Assembly (NCBI GenBank): GCA_030847615.1 | Contig: JAUMIR010000004.1 | Location: forward strand, 101,756,001 to 101,820,000 | DNA: 64,000 bases | Direction of reading: 5' to 3' | From: Gambelia wislizenii | Lineage: Eukaryota; Chordata; Lepidosauria; Squamata; Crotaphytidae | Shown: positions 11,622-22,769 of the stretch, one piece after another | Layout of the letters: the number at the start of each line of letters is the position of its first letter | How positions within the stretch are numbered: position 1 is the first letter of the stretch | Notes under the pieces: generated by a model | What the model was told of the DNA's origin: nothing | Databases searched by the model: none | Seen by the model: the letters and a program-made list of their open reading frames with translations, nothing else | Made by a program: the position numbers and the translations under genes

Positions 11622-12466
11622 ATCACCAAATGTTTGGGCTGGAAGTCAACATGAAGAAAACGGAAGTTCTCTACCAGCCTGCACCACAGGACGAACACCA
11701 CCATACCCACATTGCCTTAGGCAAATCTGTGCTTAAATCCATTCAGCAGTTCACCTACCTGGCTGGGAAGCATCATCTCCTCAGATGCCAAGACTGACAA
11801 AGAGATTGATCACAGATTAGCAAAGGCATATAGCACATTTGGAAGACTTTACAAAAGAGTCTGGAGTAACAAACACCTGAGGCGAAGCACAAAAATCAGC
11901 GTATATAGAGCCATTGTACCGTCTATTCTCCTTTACGGGTCTGAAACATGGGTCACCTATCACCAACACTTATGACTCCCCAAATGCTTTCATCAGTGCT
12001 GTATACGTACAATTCTAAATATACACTGGACTGACTATGTGACGAATGTTGCTGTCCTTGAGCAAGCAGGGATCACCAGCATTGAGGCCATGATATTGAG
12101 AACACAGCTGCGCTGGGCAGAGCATGTTTCTAGGATGGAGGACCATCGCCTCCTAGAAATAGTACTCTATGGTGAACTTGCCAAATTGATCACCAACAAT
12201 GGTCTGCCCTGGCTTCACATTGGGAGGCATGGAGACACATTATCCACAAATGCTGCAGCTTTGTTTGAGAACTCACGCCAAACAAGTCTTGAAGAGAAAC
12301 GACAACGCAGAAAGAATCACAACCTGGAAACATCACCCAAGGAGACCCTCTGCTATGCTTTCTGCAACCGGACTTGTTTATCTCAGATTGGCCTTTTCAG
12401 TCATCAGTGCACTTGTAGAAAGTGCGGGATGCGTCCTTCCTGAATCTTCGTTTGTGAAGAAAAGCC

Positions 12467-12470
<4 letters not shown>
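11622..12470 (+). pseudogene. LINE ORF C-terminal fragment (RTE-X-like or related), frameshifted
   Basis: Conceptual translation, allowing frame changes, gives GLEVNMKKTEVLYQPAP, then FTYLGSIISSDAKTDKEID-type residues, LYGSETWVTYH, and QLRWAEHVSRMEDHRL. This order is typical of the thumb/connection and C-terminal part of a non-LTR reverse transcriptase family common in metazoans. The frame ends in a Cys/His cluster, CRKCGMRPS, preceded by CNRTCLSQIGLFSHQC, which resembles a C-terminal zinc-finger-like motif. Stops at about 11795 and 11970 break the frame. The reverse transcriptase core is missing through 5' truncation. The exact clade is uncertain. The 3' end 'aatcttcgtttg' abuts a purine microsatellite. 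Confidence 0.65.
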
Positions 12471-12540
<70 letters not shown>

Positions 12541-12568
12541 GAGAGAGAGAGCGAGAGAGAGAGAGAGG
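12468..12568. repeat. (AG)n/(G)n/(GAGC)n microsatellite
   Basis: About 100 bp of AG repeats, interrupted by a pure G-run (12488-12500) and GAGC variants, directly follow the LINE 3' end. They probably grew from its purine tail ('aaaagccagagagag'). Confidence 0.95.
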
Positions 12569-13387
12569 CTTTCAAGGCTTTCAGAGCTGAAATCGTTTTG
12601 CATCCCTGCCCTAGAGATTCTGAAGAATTAAAACACAGGCACAAAAGGCCAAGAAGTGATCCTAGTTCATGACACTCACCTCTCTCCCTCATCCTGCTCC
12701 AGTTGACCACCTTGCTTACAAGGTCCATTCCCCATCACCTCACTGCCCTTGCTGCTGCCCCCTGCCCTCTGAGGAGAGCAATGCTGGCCAATAACATCAT
12801 CACAATTGCAACAGTGTCCAAATTGATGGGGTTTGAAGCATCCCCTACTGAGCTATTGTCTGGTTTGTTTTTTAAACTCTGAATCCCGTGCCTCCTCAGC
12901 AGTTCACATAAATATAACAGAAATTGTGTGAAACACTGCAGTAACAGCAGGATGAGAGCTCTCACAGTGGTTCAGCCTGAAGGGGAAACAGGTGAGAGAT
13001 GAAAGATCTTGAGCCAACAAAAGCAGGCTGTCATGCTGAGTATTCAAGGGCATTTCCAAACAAAAGTGTCATCATACAGAGCTTTAAGACCTCTGCAGTT
13101 TCAGTGGGAGAACTGAACATGTGTATCATTCTTCCATAAAGTCAGTGGAGCTTAGAAATGTTCAGTTTGGATGGATTGTGTCTAAGGAGTGACAATGTTT
13201 TGTTCCACCATGAAAAAAACCCTCCCATTCATGTATCATGTCAACATAAAAGGCTTACAACATTATCAGTCCCTTTAAGACCTTATAAACACAACTGCTT
13301 ATGTGATACTTATCAGAAACTATGAGCGAATGCAGAATCATATGAGAAACTATGAGGAAATGTAGATAATCTAGCCATTAAGGCCAA
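12569..13387. other. unassigned
   Basis: No exon, RNA gene or clear repeat boundary is visible. A frame of 76 codons on the minus strand (12735-12965) has no recognisable content. Confidence 0.35.
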
Positions 13388-13684
13388 GAGCCTTACTGCA
13401 CTCCGAAGTGGCAAGGGAGCAGGAATGTTCTGTCTTTCCTGCTGCCTTACTGCATGGTATTGTTGGGTTTTTTTTTGTTCCAGTCCCATGGGAGACCAAG
13501 GTAAAACTGTGTCTTTTTCCTAACCATAAAAACCCATTAGCAAAAAGACGTAGTTTTACCTTGGGTCCCCATGGGTCCGGAATGAAAAAATGGCAGAAGA
13601 ATGACAATGTCATGAGGTAAGGCAGCATGGAAAACGGACCATTTCTGCTCCCTTGCCACTTTTCTTTGGAGCGTGGTAAGGCTC
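13388..13684. mobile_element. 297-bp palindromic MITE, TIR GAGCCTTAC, TSD CAA
   Basis: The two halves are near-exact reverse complements. The left arm has 'gaagtggcaagggagcagga', the right arm 'tctgctcccttgccactttt', and the inner arms 'aaggtaaaact' and 'agttttacctt' meet near 13530. The ends GAGCCTTAC and GTAAGGCTC are flanked by CAA on both sides (13385-13387, 13685-13687), although a 5-bp CCAAG reading is equally possible because the sequence is ambiguous there. It is non-coding: the 70-85-codon frames on both strands mirror the palindrome. Confidence 0.75.
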
Positions 13685-14357
13685 CAAGATCCCATTTACC
13701 TTTTGCATATTATAAATATATAGTAGCAGCACTAGGTTGGTGTCTATTGTGCAGTGTGTTTAACAACTGTGGCATAACCTGTTGTGTAATAGCCTTATTC
13801 AGCCCCATTGCACAAAGTTCAAATATCAGTTTCCCCCTAAAAAGAGGAGGTTTAACTACATAAGACATCAATCTCACACACATATACAGAAGAAGGTCAG
13901 AAGAAAAAGTAGAAAGGAAAGTGCATAGGACTGATGTTCAGCGTAGCTGGAACCATGGGACTTACACCTTTTGGTTCAATGTGGAGTAGCACTGTCAGAA
14001 TGAGGCTTTTTGTCCACTTACTGCTCTTGCCTTTATTCTTTTTCATATTATCAGTGTTCTTGGTAGTGTCTTTCATACTGGGCCACCTCCTGCTTTCCAT
14101 TCATTCATTCATTCAGTGTGCAAGTGCCATTTATTTGACACGATGACCCTGCAGGGTGGTGTGTATGGTGCTTGTGAAAAAATTGGTTGCACTAAGGACC
14201 ATACTTATGCAACCTTTGAGACAGTGCAACTGCTTGTGTACTACTTTTGCGAGTGTAGCACTGCATGTGCAACCCTAAGTAGGATGCTGCTCCTGCTACT
14301 TGAAGGAATACTCTATATTTTATTCCTTTTAGTACCTTCTTCATATTTGGTAATATA
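13685..14357. other. unassigned
   Basis: Pyrimidine-rich in the middle. Hydrophobic frames (for example 13934-14146) come from T-rich codons and lack any recognisable domain. A (CATT)n run sits at about 14099-14113. Confidence 0.35.
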
Positions 14358-14432
14358 GTAGAATTGCAGAAAGTGTGGGATGAGTCCCTGAATCTTCGTT
14401 TGCAAAGAAAAGCCAGCAAAGGGGGGGGGGGA
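14358..14432 (+). mobile_element. 3' terminal fragment of the same LINE family as 11.6-12.5 kb
   Basis: The sequence 'gcagaaagtgtgggatgagtc' followed by 'tgaatcttcgtttgcaaagaa' matches the last 60 bases of the LINE at 12415-12465. It then runs into a G-run. It is only the 3' tip, as expected for a severely 5'-truncated insertion. Confidence 0.7.
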
Positions 14433-14888
14433 ATTCTCATAAGTTTTGTCATCTATTCATAACAGTCATGCATGTTTCATTATTTGTTTAGTTATTAGAT
14501 TTATATTTGTTCCTTTTCCCCATTTGGTTTGCTGTCTTTCTCCCTGCCCCCATTTTTCAAAGCCATTGTTTTTGTCATGGACTATCTGTGGTGTTGGCAG
14601 CAGAAGAATTCACTCTGGTGGTTCCTTTATGATGTTTACTATTTTTCCACCCAATTAATCCAGAGGTTACAGAGCATTCTGGGAGCAAAATGATAACCAC
14701 CACCAAATGGTGCCCCTCCCAACAGCTGCTATCATTTCCCTAATTTCACAACATCTGGGTCATTTGTGAAGAGAAAAAATAGCAGTTGATAGGCCCAAGG
14801 ATTTTGAATGATGTAACAAAAATAGCATTGCAAATTATCTATAACTGCCTGGGTATCTCATGCCATGAAGTCTAGCTGAGCACACACA
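14433..14888. other. unassigned
   Basis: No recognisable gene or repeat. Confidence 0.35.
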
Positions 14889-15062
14889 GGCTATTTTTTC
14901 TTGGCAATGTTTGGTTGGAGGAGATTTGCCATTGCCTTCCTCTTAGGTTGAGAGAGTGTGACTTGCCCAAGTTTACTCAGTGGATTTCCATGTGTGTGTG
15001 GAGATTCAAACCCTAGTCTCCATGAGTCTAGTTCAGCACTTAAATGACTACCCACTGGCACC
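14889..15062 (-). mobile_element. tRNA-derived CORE-SINE, partial
   Basis: Reading the minus strand, 15060-14900 contains the tRNA-like head with B-box-like 'gggtttgaatctcc', and then 'acttgggcaagtcacact', the conserved CORE/MIR-type segment. The 3' tail is missing, so the copy is internally truncated or decayed. Confidence 0.75.
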
Positions 15063-15868
15063 CACACATGGGCTGGAGGTGTTGTAATTGCAAAATGGAC
15101 AGACCTCATTGGATCCTGATCAGGTGGGTGAATGAGTTGAATAAAAGCGGAGAAAGTTCTTGCTACCATAGTTAAAAGGGGTTTGACAACAGATTTGGGA
15201 TGTCCTAGAATTCCAGCTACTCTGAAGTACTGTATAATAGGAATGTTTAACATGCAAACAGAAAGAGATGATTCTCTCAGAGTGCCTTGTCAGAACTGGG
15301 CAGTGGATGAGTAATTTTTTTTTGTTAGTTTATTCCTTGCATTAGCTTCATTGAGCAATGTATGCTTTATATGCCTATCCATTGTAAGCTAGCATTCTTT
15401 TGGAACAGAGGCATGGCCCATGAAATTCTATAAAGTTCAGCTAATTTTTTTTTAAGAATGCAAAGAAATGTCCTGAGCTCAGAAGTTTATTTTAAAGAGA
15501 AAATATTATATTCAATAAATCATATGGAAGTATTTATCAGCACTCACTTTAACTTTTCCAGTCTTTGGTTTCAAAGCACATTTCCAAACGACTGAAGTTC
15601 ATACATGGCCTTTTAATTTTTTTTTTCAGATGAAAATGTTTAGGAAAATTACCTCAGGGTTTATTGTGTATTTATGGAGGTTTAAAAAAACAGAAAGAAA
15701 TTAATGTAACATAGAAAAATGAGTTTATTGAAAACAGAAGGAAAACTGCAAAGACCAGGGAAGATCCTTTGACAGCAAAATATCTGGTTTGTCATAGAAC
15801 AACATTTATTGTAAAAATAGTATGTTGGGAACCCTGTCCCTTTGTACAGCTCACAACATCCTCTAAAG
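15063..15868. other. unassigned AT-rich sequence
   Basis: No gene. Poly-T and poly-A runs near 15316, 15446 and 15618 are the only features. Confidence 0.4.
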
Positions 15869-16003
15869 CAGTGGTGTCCAACCTGTGGCCCTCCAGGTGT
15901 TTTGGACTCCTACTCCCAGAAGCCTGAGTCAGCTGGTCCAATGGTCAGGAATTCTAGGAGCTATAGTCCAAAACATGTGGAGGGTACATGTTGGATACCA
16001 GTG
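15869..16003. mobile_element. hAT-type MITE, 8-bp target duplication
   Basis: The ends CAGTGGTGTCCAACC and TTGGATACCAGTG are inverted repeats of the CAGNGGTT...CAACC type known from hAT elements. An 8-bp duplication flanks them: CTCTAAAG (15861-15868) and CTGTAAAG (16004-16011), one mismatch. The inner arms are 'tttggactcctactcccaga' and 'ggagctatagtccaaaaca'. It is 135 bp and non-coding. Degenerate relatives occur near 29991-30121, 42955-43060, 55930-56025 and 58860-58975. Confidence 0.85.
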
Positions 16004-16183
16004 CTGTAAAGGAAGATGAGGTTGACTAGGGAAGTAACTACAAAGACACATGACCTATCAGGCTACTGCCCGAAAATGTTACCAGAGCAACATGGAAGGT
16101 GTTGGTGAAGAAGCACTTCTCATCCAAATCTAGCGATTATCCAAACTCCTTGAGGTTTTAGCACTCACTAAATTATACCATGA

Positions 16184-16414
16184 GCAAGTGTGGTATAGTG
16201 GTTTGAGTGTTAGACTAGGACTTTGACAGAGCAGGGTTCAAATCCCTGCTGAGCCCTGGAAACTCACTGAGTGACCTTGGGCAAGTCACACTCTTTCAGC
16301 CTCAGAACCCCCTCTGAACAAATCTTGGCAAGAAAAACCCAATGATAGGGTCACCTCAGGGTTGCCATAAGGGAGAAATGACTTGAAGACACACAACAGC
16401 AACAGCAACAAACA
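16184..16414 (+). mobile_element. tRNA-derived CORE-SINE with BovB-like tail
   Basis: The head has an A-box-like 'tagtggtttgagtg' and a B-box-like 'ggttcaaatccc'. It is followed by 'gtgaccttgggcaagtcac', the CORE/MIR-type segment, and then a tail with 'cttgaagacacacaacagc' ending in (AAC)n-like repeats. This is a near full-length SINE transcribed by RNA polymerase III in its active days, not a tRNA gene. Confidence 0.9.
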
Positions 16415-17084
16415 AATTATACCATGCACGTCTCTCCTGAGCACATTAGATTTCTTTTAAACATGGGGAATAGTTGAATAAAAGTATTAGTAGTCTCCTT
16501 CTGCCGTGTTGATCCCTGGCCCCCACACGTGCTGCCCTGTGTTCTTCCACTGTTTCCTTAGTCCTATCTGTATCATTCTGAGCAGTCCTTCATCAGAATG
16601 AGGCATTGTGGGTGGAGTGGCCATAGAGGCTATTGGACTAGGTAGTCTATGTGGCCCTCTCCAGCCTACAAGATCCCTTCTGGGAGTGTCATGAGAACAG
16701 TTTAGACTAGAACAGGAGCTGAGAAAAATTACCTTTCGGGACTGCAATTCCCCAAATTTCCAGCAAATGCAGCCAGTGGCCATGCTGACAGAAAAATTCT
16801 GGAATTCGTCATCCAAATAAATAAATAAATAAATAAGTAAGTAAATTTCCGAAGCTCTTGACTGGAACCCTGAAAGGGCTGGACAGTGAACTGGAAGCAG
16901 TAGCCTATCTGGCATTGTTGGTTAGTTGCAGCTAGAACAGACCCATTCAGTTAATTGTAGAATAGTGATTAAACATGTAGATAAATAAAATGGCTTTAAT
17001 GAGTTTACTCTACTCAAGACTAAAATAGGATTTAGACCTACATCCACACTCCTACCCAAGGTTGCTTGGGGATAGGTCTCACTA
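16415..17084. other. unassigned with (AATA)n
   Basis: An (AATA)n microsatellite lies at about 16816-16847. The sequence near 17000-17040 ('tttactctactcaagactaa') resembles a dispersed reptile repeat also seen at 38.3 kb. No gene is present. Confidence 0.4.
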
Positions 17085-17298
17085 GTGCTGCTGCCACACT
17101 GTGGAAATAATTCAGTTTGACACCGTTTTCCATGACTACATGGAATCATGGGTTTTGTATTTGTTGTGGCACCAGAGCTCTCTGACAGAGAAGGCTAAAT
17201 ATCTCACAAAACTACAAATGCCAGAATTCCATAGCATTGAGCCATGGCAGTTAAAGAGGTGTCAAACTGCATTGTTTCTGCAGTGTGCCAGCAGCCTG
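17085..17298. mobile_element. MITE with TIR GCTGCCACACTGTGG, family of 61707-61928
   Basis: The inverted ends ('gctgccacactgtggaaat' / 'tttctgcagtgtgccagc') and the inner arms 'cagtttgacaccg' / 'ggtgtcaaactgc' place it in the same family as 11330-11536 and 61707-61928. It is palindromic and non-coding. Confidence 0.7.
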
Positions 17299-17515
17299 AA
17301 CTTCATGCAGTTTATACATATGGATATAGGAATGCTCTGTAAAGGAATAATACCATTTCTGTTGAGCCAGTGTGCTTAATTCTTATTATGGAGTAGAAAC
17401 ATGAGGTTTTGATAAAATATAAAACCTAGTTTACAATTTAACATCCACTCTACACTTGTGCAAGATAGGAATTTGGAAGTGCTGATTCTAAGGACTTTAT
17501 CAGACTACCCCTGTT

Positions 17516-20500
17516 TTTTTTTTAATTTTGTAAAAAACATATACATACAACATAAAAAAAAAATTCCAGTCAAAGATTTTTCATAGTCTTATTGTAGTAG
17601 TCTTGAGGACAAAGTATAAAATAAAGTGTAGGGTTTGTTATCTTCAACCTCTTAAACAGTCTTAACTTGGAACTGAGCTGTTATCTCTAAATACCTTCTA
17701 CTTTATCTTTGCGTCTCCAAAGGACTACCTCCTTGGCATCCCCGGGGATTTGAGTTTTTAGGCTACTATTCGCAATTCTTACTACAAATTTTTACACCCT
17801 GGAGTTGCCATGGCTTAAATTTTTAAAGCTTCCATCCTGACTTCCCCGAGTAATTATCCCATATATACATCGTTGTCAACCATTTCTCCACTATATTATG
17901 TCAATTTCTTTGATTATAACATTCTTTATTGTGACCTCGAAGAACTGATGGCTTTAAAGTTTAGACTCTTTAGTTATCTACAATGTTTCCAGATTTATTG
18001 CAACTTAGCAATACTACCCCATCTATTTACCAAATATGTAGCTACCGCAGACCAATCTTTTAAATAAGTTTCAATTTATTTCCCTTTTAACCTCATAGTT
18101 AATTGGTCCATATGCATTACTTCATATAATCTTTCTAACCATTCTTCCATTGTAGGGCAGTGTTTCTGTTTCCAAACTTTAGCAAAAGTTAACCTAGCTG
18201 TCACTGACAAATAAAAAAACAGTTTTCCGTGTTCCTTTTCTAACTTTCCTTCCACCATTCCTAGTAAAAAAGTTTCTGGTTTCCATGGGATCGCCGTCTG
18301 AAGAATATCTTCCATGATAATTTTAACATTTTTCCAAAATTTACTAGACTCTTTACAGTTCTACCACGTGTGGTAGAACGTTCCGTCTTTCTCTCCACAT
18401 TTCCAACAAGAACCACTAGCCCCTTTATACATCATAGCTAATTTATGAGGTGAGAAATACCAACGGAAGAACATTTTATATATATTTTCTCTTAGATTTT
18501 GACTTAGGGATCTTTTCATCTGAGTTGACCATAATTTTTGCCAACTTTCACAATCTATTGTGTGCCCTATATTTTGGGCCCACACAATCATGTTTGGTTT
18601 TATAATTTCTTCTTCTGTGTCCCATTTCAACAACAGATTGTAAAATCTAGTTATCATATTTTTGTTTCCTGCCTCTACTATTAGTTTCCATTCTGACTTA
18701 TTAGCTGAGATCCCTTTTAAGTTACAGTCCATTTTATATCTTTCTTTCAGTTGTCTATGTAAATACCAATGACAATCCAAATTATTGTTTTTCAACTCTT
18801 CTTGTGTCTTTATTGTATGGTGTCCATCTCTTATATTTAATATGTCTTTATATCTTAACCATTGACGTGTTGGTATCCCTTCGTTGTAAAATAGCGCTTC
18901 ATGAGGAGAAGCTCATATAGGAATTTGTGGAAATAGTCTGTTATGAACCTTCTTCCAAGTCTGGATCAGTGCACTACTAATACAGTTGTTGTAGAATTCT
19001 TTATTCACTATATCTTTTTTGTAGAAGAGATATGGTGCCAGCCGTAACGGTTCCCCTCACCTTCTATCACGAGACGTTTCTCATTTTCCAACGTTGTCCA
19101 CTCTCGGATTCATGTCAAACATGCAGCTTCATGATACAACCTTAAATTTGGTAGACCTAGACCTCCTCTATTTTTAGCATCCTGTAGTGTTTTTATTTTG
19201 ATCCTAGGTTTTTTCCCTGACCAGATGAATTTGGATAAATCAGATTGCCAGTCTTTGAAGACCTTTTGTGATTGTATTATCGGGATTGATTGAAACAGGA
19301 ACATTAGTCTTGGGAGAATATTCATTTTAATAACACTCACCTGGCCCAGCAAGGATAATTTTAAGTTCTGCCAATTGACCATATCTTTCTTCACTTGGAT
19401 CCATGTTTTCTTATAATTATTCTCAAAGAGGTTTGAGTTTTTGTTTGTAAGGTTAATGCCCAAATATTTCACCTGTTTCACTATTTTAAATCCTGTTTCC
19501 GAAGTCAGCAAAGTTTCTTCGTTTTTTGGCAGGTTTTTTTGTTAAGATCATAATTTTCTCTTTATTAATTTTTAGCCCAGTCAGATTCTTGAACTTTCTA
19601 AATATTTCCATCATACATAGGATCTCTTCTTTTAAGCCTCCTAATGATATCACCAAGTCATCTGCATACATTTTCAATTTAAATCTGTGTTTTTTGATTT
19701 GGATTCCCTTGATCTTCTCCTCGTTATTTATCCTTATAACTAATAAGTCCATAACAAGTAGAAATAATAGCGGGGAAAGAGGACATCCTTGCCTGGTGCC
19801 TTTCATTATGTGTATTTCTTCAGGTTTTTTTCTCCATTGATTACTATTCTTGCCTTTTGTTTACGGTAAATAGATTGAATCCAATTTATGAACATTTGGC
19901 TGGCTTCTATCTCCTTCAAGATTTCCAATAACGTAGACCATTTAACGTTATCAAATGCCTTTTCCAAATCTAGGAATATTAATGCCAGACCTTTATCCTT
20001 ATGTCTTTCATAATAATCAATTATATTTAGAATATGCCTGATATTGTCCTTCATATATCTTTCTGGGAGAAACCCACGTTAATCTTCACATATCCAATCT
20101 TTAAGAACCTTTTTCAATCTATTCGCCAATATCACTGCAAAAATCTTGTAATCTACATTTAGTAGAGATATAGGACGGTAGTTTTTAGGTTCTAATAAAT
20201 CTTTGTTTTCTTTGGGAATAAGTATAATGTTAGCCTCTTCCCAAGACTTTGGGTATAGGCCCAAGTTGATAGCATCTAATGTTTTTTTGAATGGTAAGAT
20301 TAATTGGTCTTCCATTATTTTATAGAATCTAGTAGTAAACCCATCTGGGCTGGGCGCCTTCCCGTCTTTTAATTTCCTAAAAGTGTCACTAATTTCTCCC
20401 ACCGTTATCGGCCGGTTTAATATTTCTTTTTGAGATTCTGAACATTTTTCAAGTAGTTTATTATCCAAAAACGATTGGATTCCTATTTGGTTCTTCCTCT

Positions 20501-20902
20501 GGCTTTGATATAATGATGAGTAGTAGTCTTTAAAGATCCTTTTGATTGTATATTAATCTGAATGTATCTGGTCTCCTATTTTAATTTTAGAGATGAGACA
20601 TTTTTCTTTTTGTTTTCTTAGCTGATAAGCAAGCCACTTGCCTGGTTTGTTCGCATGTTCAAACTGCTTCTGTTTTATATACTGTAATTTCGTCTTAACC
20701 TCATCCATTGTGGTCGCTGTTATTTGTTCTCGAAGAATTTTTAGCTCTCTTGTTAATTCTTTATTTGCTGGGTTCTGTTGTAGCTTTTTACCATTTGATC
20801 TCTTTTCTTGCTTTATGTAAGATTTCCTCTTTTTGCAATAGGTTGTCATTTAATCGCCAAAATAATTCTGGTTTGTTTCTGTCCTCCAATTCCAATAGAA
20901 TA
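17516..20902 (-). mobile_element. 5'-truncated L1-clade LINE (3.4 kb) with 15-bp target duplication
   Basis: The insertion is flanked by CAGACTACCCCTGTT (17501-17515) and CAGACCAGCCCCTGTT (20903-20918), a slightly diverged target duplication taken from the host MITE. Right after the left copy the plus strand shows a T-run, the element's poly(A) tail, so the L1 is inserted in minus orientation. It contains most of ORF2 and lacks the 5' UTR, ORF1 and the endonuclease domain, as expected for 5' truncation during target-primed reverse transcription. Frames are only mildly broken, so it is one of the younger L1 copies in this window. Confidence 0.9.
18076..20849 (-). pseudogene. L1 ORF2 remnant: reverse transcriptase and C-terminal domain
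   Basis: Reading leftward the order is as follows. A basic coiled linker is at 20849-20553. The RT fingers, with KDGKAPSPDGFTTRFYK and YRPISLLNVDYKIF, are at 20468-20079. LIFLDLEKAFDNVKW, carrying the first catalytic Asp, is at about 19990. GTRQGCPLSPLLFLLVMD is at about 19800, and MYADDLVISLGG, the catalytic YADD box, at about 19670. The thumb/connection (LSLLGQVSVIKMNILPR) is at about 19330, and a C-terminal CWKCGEKDGTFYHTW motif at about 18370-18410. At least five frameshifts or stops separate these blocks (near 20500, 20070, 19800, 19510 and 18900), so no functional protein is made. Its normal role would be to reverse-transcribe the element's own RNA at a nicked target. Confidence 0.9.
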
Positions 20903-21417
20903 CAGACCAGCCCCTGTTAATGTTCTTTTGCTGGCATATTTTAAAACATTTTTATGCCAGTAAAAGGACCCCCTGCCCCACCAGACCTACCTCCAGTAGT
21001 GTCAATGAGCCTTCCCCAGCAGTAATGGAGCACAAACAGAGCTCCATTTACCTTCGGGGTTGAGATCTTGCCGATTATCACGAGAAGACACTAGCATGGG
21101 AAATTAAAAAATAAAAGTCAAATGAACACATAAAAAGTACAGCAAAGCACAAAAATACACTTAAAAAGTCCCAAGTATGTGTGTGTGTGCGCGCGCGCAT
21201 TGTCCATTGATGCTATATTCACATGAGTACAATGGTGCAAGGATTCAAACGCTGGCAATGCCAGCAACAAATTGCCATGGGAGATCAATTGTCCCATCAA
21301 TAAAAAAGAACAGCTTTTGGACTTTACATGGTTGCAAAAGGACAATGTTGTCTGGTATGCGTGCCCTTTTGCAAACATTAGGCATCCTTATGATGCCATA
21401 TTTGCCACATCTGATAA

Positions 21418-22493
21418 AAGATTTTCACACTGCACTGTTATAGGGCTGGTTTACATGGCAGGTTTTATTGAGTTAAGTTGCGCTTTAGCACTTTCTCGCA
21501 TCAGTAGTGGGTAGTTTACACGGTATATGTTTACACAGCTATATTTTGTGGCTCTTTGATTTTTTCCGCTTTGAGGTTCACACAGCCAAATGTGCTGGGG
21601 GCATGGCCAAGCATTGTGAGGAGACAAAGGGATGCCTTAGGAATGTCTGCCCTGGCCCGAACTCTGTGTTTAACAGCTTAGAGGCAGTCACTTTTTTCCC
21701 CCGCCCCAGGTCCCTGGCCACAAATCAAACGGAAGGTTTTCCTCCTTGCTTAACAGCAAGGAGAAACAGACTGTCAAAATAGCAGTGCAGCTCTGCTGCA
21801 GCCCTTCATGAAATGGTTTCTCTCCCTCCCCCATGCACAGGATCAATGCTGACGAACGGAGATTTTACATACTTGCAAAACAGCAGAGAGGATGAGAAGG
21901 AATGCTCCCTGACTGAAAATTGATGGGAATCCTTTTTGTTTGCAAACTGGCTTGCAAAATAGCAGAGAGGATTTTTTAAAGTTTCCTCTAATCGCTACTG
22001 TCTCTCCCTCCCTCCCTCCCCCTCTTTTGAGCCCACCCCTGCATCATCACCCCTGCATCAACCAATCACAGTGAAGCTCTGCTGTAGACCTTAGCGGAAT
22101 GGTTGCTTACACTGACAATAATGCGCTACATTGCAAATATACTAGCAAAAGTAGCGACATCCCTTGCCACGCTATATTTGGGTGTTTCACCTTCCCCCCT
22201 TCTGAATGAGGCGATGCTGTGCCTTGACCCGTGTGAACTATGAGCTATCTTAGTGGTATATTTAGAGGAATATTTGCCTGTGTAAAGGACCCCATAGTGT
22301 TATTATTCCACTTTATTTGCTATGGCTGCCTCCTGTGGAATCCTGGGATTTGCAGTTTAGGAAGGGGCATTTACAACTCTCAGACAGGGAGATCTTAGGC
22401 CTCACTAAACTACAAACATCAGAATTCCACAGGAGGAATCCAGAGCAGTTAAAGTGGAATAGTAACACTATAACAGTATAGTGTTAAAATCTC
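21418..22493. mobile_element. palindromic MITE (ACACTGTTATAG type), split by another MITE
   Basis: The left end 'agattttcacactgcactgtta' (21420-21442) continues at 22297 with 'gtgttattattccacttt' and ends with the inverse 'taacagtatagtgttaaaatc' near 22493. Uninterrupted copies at 26370-26593 and 37464-37688 show the same layout of about 225 bp, with TIR of about 45 bp and inner arms 'cctcctgtggaat' / 'attccacaggagg'. The left end directly abuts the worn right end of the preceding MITE. Confidence 0.75.
21443..22293. mobile_element. 851-bp MITE, TIR GGGCTGGTTTACA, TSD ATA
   Basis: The termini GGGCTGGTTTACATGGCAGG and CCTGTGTAAAGGACCCC are inverted repeats. ATA is duplicated (21440-21442, 22294-22296). 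Because the host MITE has uninterrupted copies elsewhere, the pre-insertion sequence 'gttatagtg' is known and confirms exactly 3 bp. The interior has 'ctatatttgggtgttt' and 'gcaaaatagcagagagga' segments shared with 27611-28518 and 39183-39928. It is non-coding. Confidence 0.8.
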
Positions 22494-22769
22494 AAAGTCC
22501 CTAAACCCATGCAAAATGACTGTTGAAACTGCAACCCTTTAAAAACTTCATTAAAAAAACCCAAAACACAAATATTTGGTTTAACATAATAAAATTATCT
22601 TATGGCTTAATGAAAACATTAAACTTCAATAAAGTATAACTGCTTGAAGGAAACAGACCATACCGTATTTATATCAATTTAAATGGGTTTTAGAAACAGT
22701 GTTCTAAGTGACTGGTTTGTATATAATGAAGATGAAACCTAATTTATGACTAGCACATATTGTAGGAAG

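Larger units (their letters stand above)
17492..21417. mobile_element. MITE of the GGACTTTATCAGAC family, split by an L1
   Basis: The left terminus GGACTTTATCAGAC is at 17492-17505. The rest of the element resumes at 20903 and runs to the worn right terminus (ATCTGATAAA) near 21417. Without the L1 the element is about 540 bp, like the copies at 28661, 32818, 51678 and 58980. It shares their 'ttttatgccagtaaaa', 'cacttaaaaagtcccaag' and 'gatgccatatttg' segments. A GT/GC microsatellite at about 21178-21199 is inside it. It encodes no protein. Confidence 0.8.

Noticed and set aside
12199..12728. Long frames on both strands rich in Arg-Glu or Ser-Leu repeats
   Set aside because: They are translations of the AG/G microsatellite and not proteins.
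16184..16414. tRNA gene (A- and B-box-like sequences)
   Set aside because: The cloverleaf is not maintained and the sequence continues into CORE and tail segments, so it is a SINE.
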